A stretch of DNA of 64,000 nt from DSOI01 sp041394885 (GCA_041394885.1 JAWKHI010000033.1:14001-78000); one strand, 5' to 3'. Shown: positions 7,665 to 17,858, counted from the stretch's first letter. Numbers and translations: made by a program. The notes: generated by a model not told the origin, from the letters alone.

Positions 7665-8909
7665 ATGACCAGACGCGATTTCCTCCGCACCGCGGCCGCC
7701 TTCGGCACGCTTCCGCTCCATCGCCTCGCAGCCGCCCACAAGGGCAAGGTGAAGATCACCGACGTGAAGGTGATGATCGTGCGCGGCACCTGGGACTGGA
7801 ATCTCATCAAGATCGAAACCGACGCGGGCATTCACGGCATCGGGGAAGCCTATTGGGGACCCGGCGTGAAAGACCTGGTCCTGAACCAGCTCAAACAGCA
7901 TGTGATCGGCGAGGATCCACTCAACGTGGACAGGCTATACACGAAGATGCTCATGCGGAGCGCGGGGGCTGGAGCGTTGGCCGGCGTCACCGTCACCGCC
8001 GCCAGCGGCATCGAGATCGCTCTTTGGGATCTGGCCGGACGCATTCTCGAGACGCCGTCGTGCAATCTGTTGGGCGGCCGCTTCCGCGATCGCGTGCGCT
8101 TCTATCGCACCTTGCAGACCGTGGAGAACGTGGAAGACATGAGCCAATGGCGGGACCAGGTGCAGGCCGCCCGCGCCGAGAAGTTCGGCTGGACCGCGTT
8201 CAAGTTCCAGGGCGACGGCATCCCACCCAGAGCGGACCCGCAGTACAAAGAGCCCGGGCACGATCCCTACACCCGCGGACTCACGCTCCGCGATCTGCGC
8301 CGCATCGGCAAAGCGATGGAGACGGTGCGTGACGCGCTCGGCCCCGACATCGACTTCGGCGTGGAAGCGCACTGGAAGTACGATGTGCGGGATGCGATCA
8401 ACATGGCCAGAGTCATCGAGCCGGCCCAGCCCATGTGGCTGGAGGATCCGGTGCCGCCGGGCAACCTGGAGGCGATGGCGCGGGTGACCCATGCGGTGAA
8501 CGTGCCGGTGTCCACCGGGGAAAACCTGTACACGCGCGACGGCTTCCGGCGCTTGATTGAGATGCAGGGGTGCGACATCGTCCACATCGACATCCCGAAA
8601 TCGGGCGGCTTGCTCGAATCGAAGCGGATCCACGATCTGGCCGACAACTACTACATCGCCACGGCGGCGCACAATCCGGCGAGCCCGGTGGGCACGATCG
8701 GTTCCGCCCACGCGGCGGCGTCCATGCGGGACTTCCGCATCCACGAACTGGCTAAGTACATCGACTGGTGGCAGGATCTGGTGATCCACGATGGCCCCAT
8801 CTTCGAAAATGGCTACTTCACCGTGCGCGAAAAGCCGGGCCTCGGCATCGAGCTCAATCCCGACGTCGCCAAGGCCCATCTCGCACCCGGCGAGACGTGG
8901 TGGGGCTAA
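7665..8909 (+). CDS. Exported enolase-superfamily (mandelate racemase/galactonate dehydratase-like) protein
   Basis: 414 residues from the ATG at 7665, which begins a Tat signal (MTRRDFLRTAAAFGTLPL). The rest is a mandelate racemase/muconate lactonising enzyme capping domain plus TIM barrel. Likely metal ligands are E234 (GVEAHW), E260 (WLEDP) and E286 (TGENLY); H236 and H336 (AAHNPASP) fit the catalytic histidines of the D-galactonate/mannonate dehydratase subgroup, although the first ligand is E rather than D. The reaction would be dehydration of a sugar acid. A Tat signal on this normally cytoplasmic enzyme is common in acidobacterial and planctomycete versions. Divergent from the ArsR operon. 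Confidence 0.88.
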   Translation: MTRRDFLRTAAAFGTLPLHRLAAAHKGKVKITDVKVMIVRGTWDWNLIKIETDAGIHGIGEAYWGPGVKDLVLNQLKQHVIGEDPLNVDRLYTKMLMRSAGAGALAGVTVTAASGIEIALWDLAGRILETPSCNLLGGRFRDRVRFYRTLQTVENVEDMSQWRDQVQAARAEKFGWTAFKFQGDGIPPRADPQYKEPGHDPYTRGLTLRDLRRIGKAMETVRDALGPDIDFGVEAHWKYDVRDAINMARVIEPAQPMWLEDPVPPGNLEAMARVTHAVNVPVSTGENLYTRDGFRRLIEMQGCDIVHIDIPKSGGLLESKRIHDLADNYYIATAAHNPASPVGTIGSAHAAASMRDFRIHELAKYIDWWQDLVIHDGPIFENGYFTVREKPGLGIELNPDVAKAHLAPGETWWG

Positions 8910-8924
8910 GGCCGGATCGGGCCG

Positions 8925-11900
8925 CTAGGGCACGCTAATGGTGCCCATGGCGCGCCACCCGGTGTTGTTGCCGGAGATGTCGCGCGCCGCCACATAGATG
9001 ATGCGGTCCCCACGGAAGGCCGGCGTGAACGTGAAGGTCAGCGTCAGCGTGAGCGTATTGCCGCTGGTGGAAACCGTCGACGCGGCGGCATTGATGCTGC
9101 ACTGGCCATTGGCGGCCACGCCCGTGCCCGGGATGTTGACGGAGCCGGCAAACGGACCACCGGCATTGCCCGCGTCGTCCACCACCAGCAGTGACCCGCC
9201 GGAGCGCACGAAGGCCAGGTAGCACGCGGCGCGGCCGTCAATGGCCTCGTTGATCAGGATATTGAGCACGTTCAAATCCGCGAATCCGCCTGTATCGGCG
9301 AACACGGTGGTGAGCGTCAGGGTGTTGGATGTGGACCTCGCCGGCGTCATGCCCGTGATCGAAGTGCCGTTGGACACGCCGCCGGGCACGGTCCAAACGC
9401 CCTTGGCCACCCAGCCGCTATTGTTGAGGGCGTTGTCGCGCGCGGCGAGATAGATCACTTTGTTGCCTGCGAACGCGGATTGAAACGTCACTTGGAGAGT
9501 AAGCGTCAGGGTGTTGCCGGATTCCGCCACCGAAGACGCCCCCAAGTCGATGAGGCATTGGTTGTTGCCCATCACGCCCACGCCGGGCAGCCCGGCTACG
9601 CCGGCGAATGGCCCGCCCGCTTCGCCCGCGTCGTTCACCAGCAAGAGAGTGCCCTGAGACCGCACAAAGGCCAGGTAGCACGCATTCCGGCCGTCAATGG
9701 CATTGTTGATCAGGACGTTGAGCACGTTGAGGTCCGACGAACCGTTTCCATCTTGGAACGTGAAGACAAACGTGGCGCTGAACCCGGTTCCCGAGGCGGG
9801 GCTCGGCGCACCCACGCTCGGAATCGGCGATGTGCCCGGTGCGCCGTCCTGCGTGACGGCGAAAATCTTGCCGGATATCGCAATGTTGCCGGAGCGCTGC
9901 GGACCGGCGTTGGCCGCCACCGAAAACGTCACCACGCCGGAACCGGAGCCGGACGATCCCGAGAGGATCGTGATCCAAGGCACGCCCGCCACCGCCGTCC
10001 AAGCGCATCCAGGCGCGGTGGACACAGTGACGGAATCGCTGCCGCCGGCCGAAGACGCGTTCGCCGCGGCAGCGCTTAGCGAGTACGTGCATCCCCCGGA
10101 GGCGTCATCGAAGGTGAATGCGTACGCCGCGCCGCTGGCCAGCGCGGACGTACTGTTCTGGTTGCCGTTGATGCCCGTGGCGGCGCTGTTTTCCCAGCGC
10201 GCGCCCACCAGCGCCGTGTTGCCGGATAGCGCGGCGGCGCTTCCGAAAAACGAATTCAAACGGGTGTTGGAAGCCTTTAGGTACGCCTCCTGCGTCCACA
10301 AGCCGGCGGACCGGACGAAGGCATACGCGGCTCCGCTCTGGCCGGCTCCGTTATCGGCTTGGTTGCCGCCGATGCCGGTGGCGATGCTGTCTTCCCAATC
10401 GGCGCCCACCAGGGCTCGATTCCCGGCCACGGCCACGGAACGCCCGAAAGCGTCCCCATTGCCGGTGTTCGATGCTTTCAGATACGCCTGCTGCGTCCAG
10501 GATGCGCCGCCTCGCACGAATACGTATGCCGCGCCGCTCCCGGACGAGCTGTTGTCGCCTTGCGCGCCGTTGACGCCGGTGGCGTTGCTGTCTTCGCCGG
10601 GAGCACCGGCCACGATGGTGTCGCCAGAGATGGCCACCGCGCTGCCGAAATCGTCGAACGTTCCGGTGTTGGAAGCCTTGAGGTACGCCTGTTGCGTCCA
10701 GGATGCGCCCGAGCCGGTGAATACGTACACGGCGCCGCTCGCCAACGCCGAGTTGTCGCTCTGATTGCCATTGACACCGGTGGCGTTGCTGCGTTCGCCG
10801 TTGGCGCCCACCACCACCGTCTCGGCGGAGATGGCCACCGCCGTGCCGAACTGGTCACCGTGTTCGGCGTTGGACGCCTTCAGGTAGGCCTGCTGCGTCC
10901 AACTCGTTCCGCTTCGCACGAACACATAGGCGGCGCCGGAAATGAGTTGGTTATTGTTGGCCTGATCGCCGTTCACCCCGGTGGCGCCACTCGATTCCTT
11001 GGGCGCTCCGGCGACGATCGTGTCGCCCGAGATCGCCACCGCGGTTCCGAACTCGTCGCCTGCCTCCGCGTTCGATGCCTTCAGATAGACCTGTTGGGTC
11101 CAGACCGAGCCGCTGCGCTTGAACACGTAGATGGCCCCGCTGCCGGCGCCGCCGTCGCTCTCGCCGGGTGCGCCCACCACGATCGTGTCGCCGGCGATCG
11201 AGACGCTCGCGCCGAAGGCGGCCCCGGCCTGCGCGTTCCATGCCTTTAGGTAGGCCTGCTGGGTCCACACGCCGGCCACGCGCACGAAAACATACGCGGC
11301 GCCGGCGCCATCGGCGAGGTTGTTGATCTGGTCCGCGTTCACGCCGGACGCGGCGCTGTCTTCCTTGGGCGCGCCCACCACGGCGGTGTCGCCGTCGATG
11401 GCGACAGCGCTACCGAACTCGTCGGTGGCCTGCGTGTTGGACGCTTTGAAGTAGGCTTGCTGCGCCACAGGATCCACGGTCACCGGATACTGCGCACCGC
11501 TATCGTCCCAAGCGATGACCAACCGCTGGCCGGACGCAGTCATCCGCGCCGCAAGGGATCGGCCGCGGGCGTCCCACACATGCAAGCCCTCATAGCGGAT
11601 GGCTGCATTTCCTTGCAGGTCAGCGAAGGTAATGCGGTCACGGCCGTCGGTGGCCGGCGCAAGTCCGCCGCGGACGCGGAGTTGGAGCCGTGCTTCGGAG
11701 CCCTCTCCCGCGGGGCGGCGGGCGAGGGTGAATCCGTGCTCGAGCCCGCTGGGGCGGTTGACGAACCACTCTTCGAGGTCCGCGCTCCAGCGGTAGGCGA
11801 GGCGGTTGCCGCCGGCCTCGGCGACCGCGCTGCCAGGAAGGATCGGCTTGCCGCCGGTCCGGCCCCAGCCTTCCAGCGCCAGCCCCCATGTCCAGCCGCC

Positions 11901-12155
11901 GGAATGCGGGGTCACGAGAAAGCCTTCGCCGTCGAATCGCGTGGTCCACCGCTGAACGGGGTTGGCGGCGCGGCGCCCTTCCCCATCCACACTCACCGCG
12001 AAGCGCTGGCGCAGGAACTGCGTGCGAACCTGCCGCCAGTCCTCGGGAAAAGTTGAGAGGTCGCGCGCGGGGCTCGCCGCGGCGAGGCCGAGCGCCAGGA
12101 AGAGGAGTAGTGAGGAGGATGAGAGTAAGCGCGGCCGGACCGTTCGATGTGCCAT
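8925..12155 (-). CDS. Large secreted FG-GAP repeat / BACON protein
   Basis: 1,076 residues. Order: Sec signal; an N-terminal beta domain (about 30-230); seven FG-GAP-like blades of about 65 residues, each opening QQAYLKASN, carrying D-x-FG-x-AVAISGDT-x-VVGAP and ending AAYVFVR-x-x-x-WT; a BACON domain (AWTAVAGVPWITI...GNIAIS); and two copies of a 110-residue beta-sandwich with DLNVLN-x-LIN-x-AIDGR-x-ACYLAFVRS. This is an extracellular adhesion or carbohydrate-binding architecture with no catalytic site visible. The blades are also alike at DNA level (about 200-bp units between 10.1 and 11.5 kb), so the copy number may vary between strains. Confidence 0.85.
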   Translation of the reverse strand: MAHRTVRPRLLSSSSLLLFLALGLAAASPARDLSTFPEDWRQVRTQFLRQRFAVSVDGEGRRAANPVQRWTTRFDGEGFLVTPHSGGWTWGLALEGWGRTGGKPILPGSAVAEAGGNRLAYRWSADLEEWFVNRPSGLEHGFTLARRPAGEGSEARLQLRVRGGLAPATDGRDRITFADLQGNAAIRYEGLHVWDARGRSLAARMTASGQRLVIAWDDSGAQYPVTVDPVAQQAYFKASNTQATDEFGSAVAIDGDTAVVGAPKEDSAASGVNADQINNLADGAGAAYVFVRVAGVWTQQAYLKAWNAQAGAAFGASVSIAGDTIVVGAPGESDGGAGSGAIYVFKRSGSVWTQQVYLKASNAEAGDEFGTAVAISGDTIVAGAPKESSGATGVNGDQANNNQLISGAAYVFVRSGTSWTQQAYLKASNAEHGDQFGTAVAISAETVVVGANGERSNATGVNGNQSDNSALASGAVYVFTGSGASWTQQAYLKASNTGTFDDFGSAVAISGDTIVAGAPGEDSNATGVNGAQGDNSSSGSGAAYVFVRGGASWTQQAYLKASNTGNGDAFGRSVAVAGNRALVGADWEDSIATGIGGNQADNGAGQSGAAYAFVRSAGLWTQEAYLKASNTRLNSFFGSAAALSGNTALVGARWENSAATGINGNQNSTSALASGAAYAFTFDDASGGCTYSLSAAAANASSAGGSDSVTVSTAPGCAWTAVAGVPWITILSGSSGSGSGVVTFSVAANAGPQRSGNIAISGKIFAVTQDGAPGTSPIPSVGAPSPASGTGFSATFVFTFQDGNGSSDLNVLNVLINNAIDGRNACYLAFVRSQGTLLLVNDAGEAGGPFAGVAGLPGVGVMGNNQCLIDLGASSVAESGNTLTLTLQVTFQSAFAGNKVIYLAARDNALNNSGWVAKGVWTVPGGVSNGTSITGMTPARSTSNTLTLTTVFADTGGFADLNVLNILINEAIDGRAACYLAFVRSGGSLLVVDDAGNAGGPFAGSVNIPGTGVAANGQCSINAAASTVSTSGNTLTLTLTFTFTPAFRGDRIIYVAARDISGNNTGWRAMGTISVP

Positions 12156-12309
12156 GGGGTTCTAGGGAGCCATCGACGGCGCAGGACGCAAAATTTAGCC
12201 GGCGGCCCTCGGGTTGTCACCCGGTTTCACAGCGCAGATCACCTAGATTGGCGCGGAGCGGGCGGCCTGGCGGCGAGCCCATCCGATTCGGAGTTAACAC
12301 GTTGACACA

Positions 12310-12338
12310 TTGAATTACAGGTTAATTCGGCGTACGAT
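12310..12338 (+). promoter_or_regulatory. Putative sigma-70 promoter of the VWA gene
   Basis: TTGAAT (12310-12315), 17-base spacer, TACGAT (12333-12338), about 60 bases before the ATG at 12406, which is preceded by AAAGGGG. The rest of the gap from 12156 to 12309 shows nothing recognisable. Confidence 0.5.
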
Positions 12339-12405
12339 AACGGCAATTGATGAGGTCGCTTGGCCAGCGTGCCGGCGATAGAAACGTGTCGTGAAAGGGG
12401 TCTCC

Positions 12406-12840
12406 ATGAAACATTCCAATAACGTGCGCGCGGTCCGCCGTTCGTTGACGCGGGCCGGAATTCTCGTCTCCGCTCTGCTGGCGTTCTCGATCCCGTGGGC
12501 CGCCCAAACTGCGCCTGGCGTGATCTCCGCGACGGTCGTGGACCAGTCGGGCGCTGTGGTTGCCGGTGCAACCGTGGAAATCAAGCGGCTGCCCGACGGG
12601 CCAATCTGGACCGCTGTGACCAACGCCGAAGGATCGTATTCGTCCCCGCCGCTACAGCCCGGCCAGTACCGAATTATCGTGCAATCCACCGGATTTAGGC
12701 GATATGAGCGTACCGTGACGCTCGGCAGCCAGGAGCTTCGCCTCACCTGCACTCTCCAGGTCGGAGAGGTGGCGGAAACCGTCGAGGTGACGGCGGCGAC
12801 GCCACATCTACAAGCGCAAACATCTTCGGTAGAGCGTTCC
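12406..12840 (+). CDS. Carboxypeptidase-regulatory-like domain: N-terminal part of a frameshifted VWA protein
   Basis: Start MKHSNNVRAV with AAAGGGG upstream. A long signal peptide ends around SIPWAAQ, followed by one CarboxypepD_reg-like domain (GVISATVVDQSGAVVAGATV, LPPG-like LQPGQYRIIVQSTGFRRYER) and the common VGEVAETVEVTAATP tail. After about residue 145 this frame loses family character, while the VWA domain continues in the +1 frame from about 12833. In related acidobacterial proteins the regulatory-like domain and VWA domain form one polypeptide, so this is best read as the 5' part of one gene of about 12406-14335 that needs one base removed near 12839-12848 (CCC or GGGG runs). Confidence 0.7.
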
Positions 12841-12958
12841 CGGCGGGGCCGCCGCTTCAAGTCGCCGCCTCCGCCCGCACGCCCAGCAGGCGCTCTATCG
12901 GCGCCGCCAAGCCAACGCCGAGCAGTACGCCGCCGCCGAGGAGGAGGGCTTCCAACCG

Positions 12959-14335
12959 GTGAGCCGGCGGCCTCTCTCGACGTTCGGCGCCGACGTCGAC
13001 ACGGCATCTTACTCCAACGTCCGACGTTTTCTCCGGGATGGCCGCCTCCCGCCGCCGGACGCGGTCCGCATCGAGGAAATGCTGAACTATTTCCACTATT
13101 CCGATCGAGTACCGGAAGCCGGAGAGCCATTCGCCGTAACCACCGAGATCGGACGCGCTCCCTGGAACGCGGAGCACAAGCTGCTGCGGGTGGCGGTGCG
13201 AACCCGCCCACTGGCGACCGCGGAACTCCCGCCGTCGAACCTCGTGTTTCTCATCGACGTGTCCGGTTCCATGCAGCCGGAGAACAAGCTGCCCCTGGTG
13301 AAGCGTGCGATGCGGATGCTTGCCGGGCAACTGCGCCACAGGGACCGGGTGGCGATCGTGGTCTACGCGGGTGCGGCCGGATTGGTGCTGCCCGCCACTC
13401 CCGGCTCCCGGCAGGATCGGATCCTCGATGCGATCGAGCATCTGGAGGCAGGCGGATCCACCGCGGGCGCGCAAGGCCTGGAGTTGGCCTATCGCGTGGC
13501 GGCGGAGAACTTCATGAAGCGCGGCAACAATCGAGTGATCCTCGCCACCGACGGAGATTTCAATGTGGGTCCGAACTCGGATGAGGACATGGTGAGACTG
13601 ATCGAGCGGGAGCGCCGGCGCGGGGTTTTTCTGACGGTGGCCGGGGTCGGCTACGGCAACCTGAAGGACTCCAAACTCGAGAAGCTGGCCGATCACGGCA
13701 ATGGCAACTACGCCTATCTCGATTCAATCGCCGAGGCGCGAAAGAGCTTTGTGCGCGAGTTCGGCGCCACGATGGTAACGGCCGCCAAGGACGTGAAGCT
13801 GCAAGTGGAGTTCAACCCGGTGCATGTCTCGGCATGGCGGTTGATCGGGTACGATAACCGCCGCCTCAACGACGCGGACTTCGCCAACGATGCCAAGGAC
13901 GCGGGCGACCTGGGCGCCGGACACGCGATCACGGCCCTCTACGAATTGGCGCCCCCATCGGCGAGCGATGCCGGTTCGTACGGCGTGAAATTGAAATACC
14001 AAGAGCCGCCCGCGGCGCAAACCGGCCACGCGGAGGAAGTGGCCACGGTGAAGATTCGCTACAAGGAGCCGACTGCCTCGTCAAGCCGCGAACTCCAGTT
14101 CGCCGTGGCCCACGGCCTTCAGGATGCGCCATCGCCGGATTTCCGCTTTGCCGCGGGCGTCGCCCAATTCGGTATGGTGCTGCGCGATTCCGCCCATCGG
14201 GGTTCGGCGAGCCTGGATAGCGCTGTCCAGTTGGTGGAGGACGCTATCGGCGAGGATGCCGACGGATTGCGGGCGGAGTTCGTTTATCTGGCGAAACTGG
14301 CCCGCGACTTGCAGCGGGCCACGGCTCGAAGGTAG
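12959..14335 (+). CDS. VWA-domain protein, YfbK-like (C-terminal part of frameshifted gene)
   Basis: 458 residues from the ATG at 12959. Family-like sequence in this frame extends back to about 12845 (HAQQALYRRRQANAEQYAAA), showing that 12959 is not the true start. The N-terminal FGADVDTASYSNVRRFL motif is diagnostic of YfbK-like proteins. The von Willebrand A domain has its MIDAS at FLIDVSGSM, with the later threonine and aspartate in ILATDGDFNVG. The C-terminal DUF3520-like region follows from about residue 250. YfbK-like proteins are envelope-associated and of unknown function. See the preceding entry for the missing N-terminus. Confidence 0.82.
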   Translation: MSRRPLSTFGADVDTASYSNVRRFLRDGRLPPPDAVRIEEMLNYFHYSDRVPEAGEPFAVTTEIGRAPWNAEHKLLRVAVRTRPLATAELPPSNLVFLIDVSGSMQPENKLPLVKRAMRMLAGQLRHRDRVAIVVYAGAAGLVLPATPGSRQDRILDAIEHLEAGGSTAGAQGLELAYRVAAENFMKRGNNRVILATDGDFNVGPNSDEDMVRLIERERRRGVFLTVAGVGYGNLKDSKLEKLADHGNGNYAYLDSIAEARKSFVREFGATMVTAAKDVKLQVEFNPVHVSAWRLIGYDNRRLNDADFANDAKDAGDLGAGHAITALYELAPPSASDAGSYGVKLKYQEPPAAQTGHAEEVATVKIRYKEPTASSSRELQFAVAHGLQDAPSPDFRFAAGVAQFGMVLRDSAHRGSASLDSAVQLVEDAIGEDADGLRAEFVYLAKLARDLQRATARR

Positions 14336-14414
14336 AGCCAGGCGGCGCACAAGAAATTGAGAAACAGTAATAAATTAGCGTTCTGTAGTATGATCGTGGC
14401 GAGGTTAGATCGCC

Positions 14415-17400
14415 ATGCGCTCAGTATCCTGGTCCGTTGTCTCTCTTCTCTTGGCCGCCGCCGCACCGTCGGCCCACGCTCAGATCCTTTACGGAGGCCT
14501 GGTCGGCAACGTCGCCGACGCAAGCAGCGCCGCTATCCCCGGCGCTAGAGTGTCGATTGTCCACGTGGCCACCGGAGCCACCCGTGAAACGGCGGCGAAT
14601 GAAACCGGGACTTTTCGATTCGCCACCATCCCGCCCGGTGTCTACACGGTGACCGTGCAAGCACCCGGCTTCCGTGTCTTCACGAAATCCGGCGTCGAGG
14701 TGACCGTGAACAACCTCACCCGCGCCGACGCCCGGCTCGAGATCGGCGAAGTGTCCGAACAGGTCACGGTGGAGGCGAGCTCGGTGACGCTACAGACCGA
14801 TCGCGCCGAAGTCCGCCATGAGGTAGATAAGACCACGCTCGAGAACGTGCCGATCCCCGTTGGGCGCAATTATCAGATGTTGCTCGGTACCCTGCCGGGT
14901 TTCACGCCGCCGCGCAACGCGCACTCGGTGCCGGCCAACCCCACGCGTTCGGTGCGCTATTCGGTCAACGGCACCAGTGACCAGAACAACAACGTGCGGA
15001 TCGACGGCACCACAGCCTACAATCCGAATCTGCCGCATATGACCGGCATCAATCCCACGCTCGAATCGATCGAGGTGGTGAACGTGGTGACCAACTCGTT
15101 CGACGCCGAGCAGGGGCTGGCCGGCGGCGCGGCCATCAATCTGCAGATCAAATCGGGCACCAACGCCATCCACGGATCGGCGTACCTCCATCACTTCGAC
15201 CAGAAGCTGAGCGCGTATCCGTACTTCAGCAACCGGTCCGCCAGCCGGCCCAAGTACATCTACAACCAGGGCGGCGCGACGATCGGCGGCCCAATCAAGA
15301 AGAACCGGGCGTTCTTCTTTTTGAGCTGGGAACGGACGGCGGAGCGCCAGAACGCGCAGCGGTTCCTCGACGTACCGACCGCGGCGATGCGCGCGGGCGA
15401 CATGTCCGGGTCTCCCACGCCGATCTACGATCCGCTTTCGGGAGCGGCGTTCAACCGCGCCAACACCAACGCCTACGCGCGGGATCGCGTTGCATTTCCG
15501 GGCAACCAGATTCCGCAGTCGCGCTTTTCCGGACCCTCGAGGAAGATCCTCGCTCTGCCGGATTGGCCGCTGCCGAACGCTCCGGGGCAAGGCGGCCTGG
15601 GCTTGAACCTGAACTACCTGGCCGCCATCAACTATCTCTATGACCGGGACCAGCTCGACACGAAGGTCAACATCAACCTGACCGACAAGTGGACCACTTT
15701 CCTCCGGCTCAGCTTCCTCGACTACGGCACCGACAATCCGCCTCCGTTCGGAATCCTCGCCGGCCCCGCCGTACATCCCACCGATTCGCGCCCCGGCAAC
15801 GGATTCGGACGGACATACTCGGGCACAATTTCCACCACCTACCTGGCGACACCGAACCTGGTGTTCGACGGCTACTACGGCGCGATGCTGCTCGACACCA
15901 ATGCGCTGTTCCCCGATCTGGAAACCAACGTGGCGCGCGACGTGCTGGGTATCCCCGGCACCAATGGAACGACGTCTTTTTCCGGGGGCTTGGGCCGCAT
16001 GCCGATCGATGGTTTTTCAAACCTGGGCAACAGTAACAACTCACCCTTCTTCGGGCGCGACTATCAGTATCAGTACGTGGGCAACGGCAACTGGGCCAAG
16101 GGCGCGCACGATGTCCGCTTCGGCGCCGATATGTACCAGTTGCAATTGAACCAGGGCGTGGCCAACGCCGCGGGCGCCGTTGGCGGGCCGGCCGGCGGGT
16201 TCACCTTCCGCAACTCCACCACCACGCGCCGCGGCGGGCCTGCCGCCAACGACTACAACAGCATCGCGTCGGTGCTGCTGGGGCTGCCGCGCGAGGCTGG
16301 CCGCAACGTGTTGTCGGTGCCTGAATACAACATCCGCGCGACGTTCTACAGCCTCTATGCGCGGGACCGCTGGCAGGTGAGTCCGCGGCTGACGCTTTCC
16401 TACGGCATCCGCTGGGAGTACTATCCATTCCCGACGCGACCCAATCGCGGCCTGGAGCGGTATGACTTCGATACGAACGAATCCATCTTGTGCGGCCTGG
16501 GGTCGACGCCCAAAAATTGCGGCCTGCCGCAGAGCAAGAAGCTGTTCTCGCCGCGGTTGGGTATCGCCTGGCGGGCTACCGACACACTGATCGTGCGCGC
16601 AGGGTATGGGATCACCTACGATCCGTTCAGCCTGGGCCGCGATCTGCGCGCGAACTATCCGATCCAGTTCGTGCAGAACCTGGCGTTCGACACCAGTTGG
16701 TCTTATTCGACGACGCTCGATCAGGGACTGCCGGCGAGCCCGATCGTGCCCGAACAGGAACGGCTGCCGCTGCCGGGAACGGCGGCCTTTATCACCGCCG
16801 ATGGCAACTTCCGGCGCGGCTATGTGCAGTCCTGGAATTTCACGGTGGAAAAGCAGTTGGGGAACTGGATCGGGTCCGCGGGATACGTGGCGACTCGATC
16901 GATACGCCAGACTTCGTTCCTCAACGCCAACTGGGCGGACCTGGGCCGCGGCAACGCAGGCCGGCAGTTGCAGCAGAAGTTCGGGCGTACGGCCGCCACC
17001 ACCTTCATCGGACACATGGGCACCACCAAGTACGATTCGCTGCAAGCCCGTTTGCAGCGCCGGTTCCGCGGCGGCTACCAGATGCAGCTCTCCTATACGT
17101 GGGGCCATTCGCTCGGATACACCGCGGAGGCTTCGACGGCGGCTCCGCGAGTGAACCACCCGCTGTACTGGGACAAGAACTATGGGTCGCTACCGCTCGA
17201 CATTCGCCATAATCTGGTGGTGAGCGGTGTGGCGGAGCTGCCCTTCGGAAAAGGAAAACGCTGGGCGCAGAGCGGCGTGGCGGCGGCGTTGTTGGGGGGA
17301 TGGCAGATCAACGCATTGTCGCGGTTGAATACGGGCCAACCGGTGACACCCACCGCGCCCGGCACCACACTGAACGCGCCGGGCAGCGGGCAATACGCCG

Positions 17401-17762
17401 ATTGCCTGGGTCCGGTGACCACCATCGGCGAGCGTACGCAGTGGTGGGACCGGAGCGGCCTTGCCAATCCGAATGCCGTGGACCCGAATGTGGCGCGGTT
17501 CGGCACCTGCGGCAGCGGAGTGCTGCGCGGACCAGGATTGATCAACGTGGACATGGGCGTGTTCCGCAAGTTCAATATCACCGAGCGCGTAACGGCGCAG
17601 TTTCGCGGCGAGGCGTTCAACGTGTCGAACACGCCGCACTTCGCGAATCCGAATTCGGATGTGGCTTCGGCTAACTTCGGGTTGATCGGCGGTGTGCAGA
17701 ATACAGGCCGCGAGGGGAATGACCAGCGGTTCTTCCGTCTCGGCCTGCGGATCGGATTCTAG
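14415..17762 (+). CDS. TonB-dependent receptor, Oar-like, with N-terminal regulatory-like domain
   Basis: 1,115 residues: signal peptide (ends SAHAQ), a CarboxypepD_reg/Cna-B-like domain at about 25-115 (GLVGNVADASSAAIPGARV, PPGVYTVTVQAPGF), a plug domain (about 130-250, SVNGTSDQNNNVRIDGT) and a beta barrel ending in the outer-membrane signature LRIGF. This Oar-like architecture is massively expanded in Acidobacteria and imports or binds oligosaccharides, peptides or plant-derived compounds. No SusD partner is encoded nearby. A TATGAT hexamer at 14389 may be the -10 box, but no good -35 was found. The following receptor is a paralogue. Confidence 0.93.
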   Translation: MRSVSWSVVSLLLAAAAPSAHAQILYGGLVGNVADASSAAIPGARVSIVHVATGATRETAANETGTFRFATIPPGVYTVTVQAPGFRVFTKSGVEVTVNNLTRADARLEIGEVSEQVTVEASSVTLQTDRAEVRHEVDKTTLENVPIPVGRNYQMLLGTLPGFTPPRNAHSVPANPTRSVRYSVNGTSDQNNNVRIDGTTAYNPNLPHMTGINPTLESIEVVNVVTNSFDAEQGLAGGAAINLQIKSGTNAIHGSAYLHHFDQKLSAYPYFSNRSASRPKYIYNQGGATIGGPIKKNRAFFFLSWERTAERQNAQRFLDVPTAAMRAGDMSGSPTPIYDPLSGAAFNRANTNAYARDRVAFPGNQIPQSRFSGPSRKILALPDWPLPNAPGQGGLGLNLNYLAAINYLYDRDQLDTKVNINLTDKWTTFLRLSFLDYGTDNPPPFGILAGPAVHPTDSRPGNGFGRTYSGTISTTYLATPNLVFDGYYGAMLLDTNALFPDLETNVARDVLGIPGTNGTTSFSGGLGRMPIDGFSNLGNSNNSPFFGRDYQYQYVGNGNWAKGAHDVRFGADMYQLQLNQGVANAAGAVGGPAGGFTFRNSTTTRRGGPAANDYNSIASVLLGLPREAGRNVLSVPEYNIRATFYSLYARDRWQVSPRLTLSYGIRWEYYPFPTRPNRGLERYDFDTNESILCGLGSTPKNCGLPQSKKLFSPRLGIAWRATDTLIVRAGYGITYDPFSLGRDLRANYPIQFVQNLAFDTSWSYSTTLDQGLPASPIVPEQERLPLPGTAAFITADGNFRRGYVQSWNFTVEKQLGNWIGSAGYVATRSIRQTSFLNANWADLGRGNAGRQLQQKFGRTAATTFIGHMGTTKYDSLQARLQRRFRGGYQMQLSYTWGHSLGYTAEASTAAPRVNHPLYWDKNYGSLPLDIRHNLVVSGVAELPFGKGKRWAQSGVAAALLGGWQINALSRLNTGQPVTPTAPGTTLNAPGSGQYADCLGPVTTIGERTQWWDRSGLANPNAVDPNVARFGTCGSGVLRGPGLINVDMGVFRKFNITERVTAQFRGEAFNVSNTPHFANPNSDVASANFGLIGGVQNTGREGNDQRFFRLGLRIGF

Positions 17763-17792
17763 AGCAACAGAAATTAAGCTCCCAGAAAACGC

Positions 17793-17821
17793 TTGCGCTC
17801 CTGTTTCGACGGGTGTAAACT
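17793..17821 (+). promoter_or_regulatory. Putative sigma-70 promoter of the second TonB receptor
   Basis: TTGCGC (17793-17798), 17-base spacer, TAAACT (17816-17821), 37 bases ahead of the ATG at 17859, which has GGGGAG just upstream. It lies in the 96-base gap between the two receptor genes, so the second receptor can be expressed independently. Confidence 0.5.
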
Positions 17822-17858
17822 CCTCAACATCGAGAGTTAGCTGCATACGGGGAGTCTT

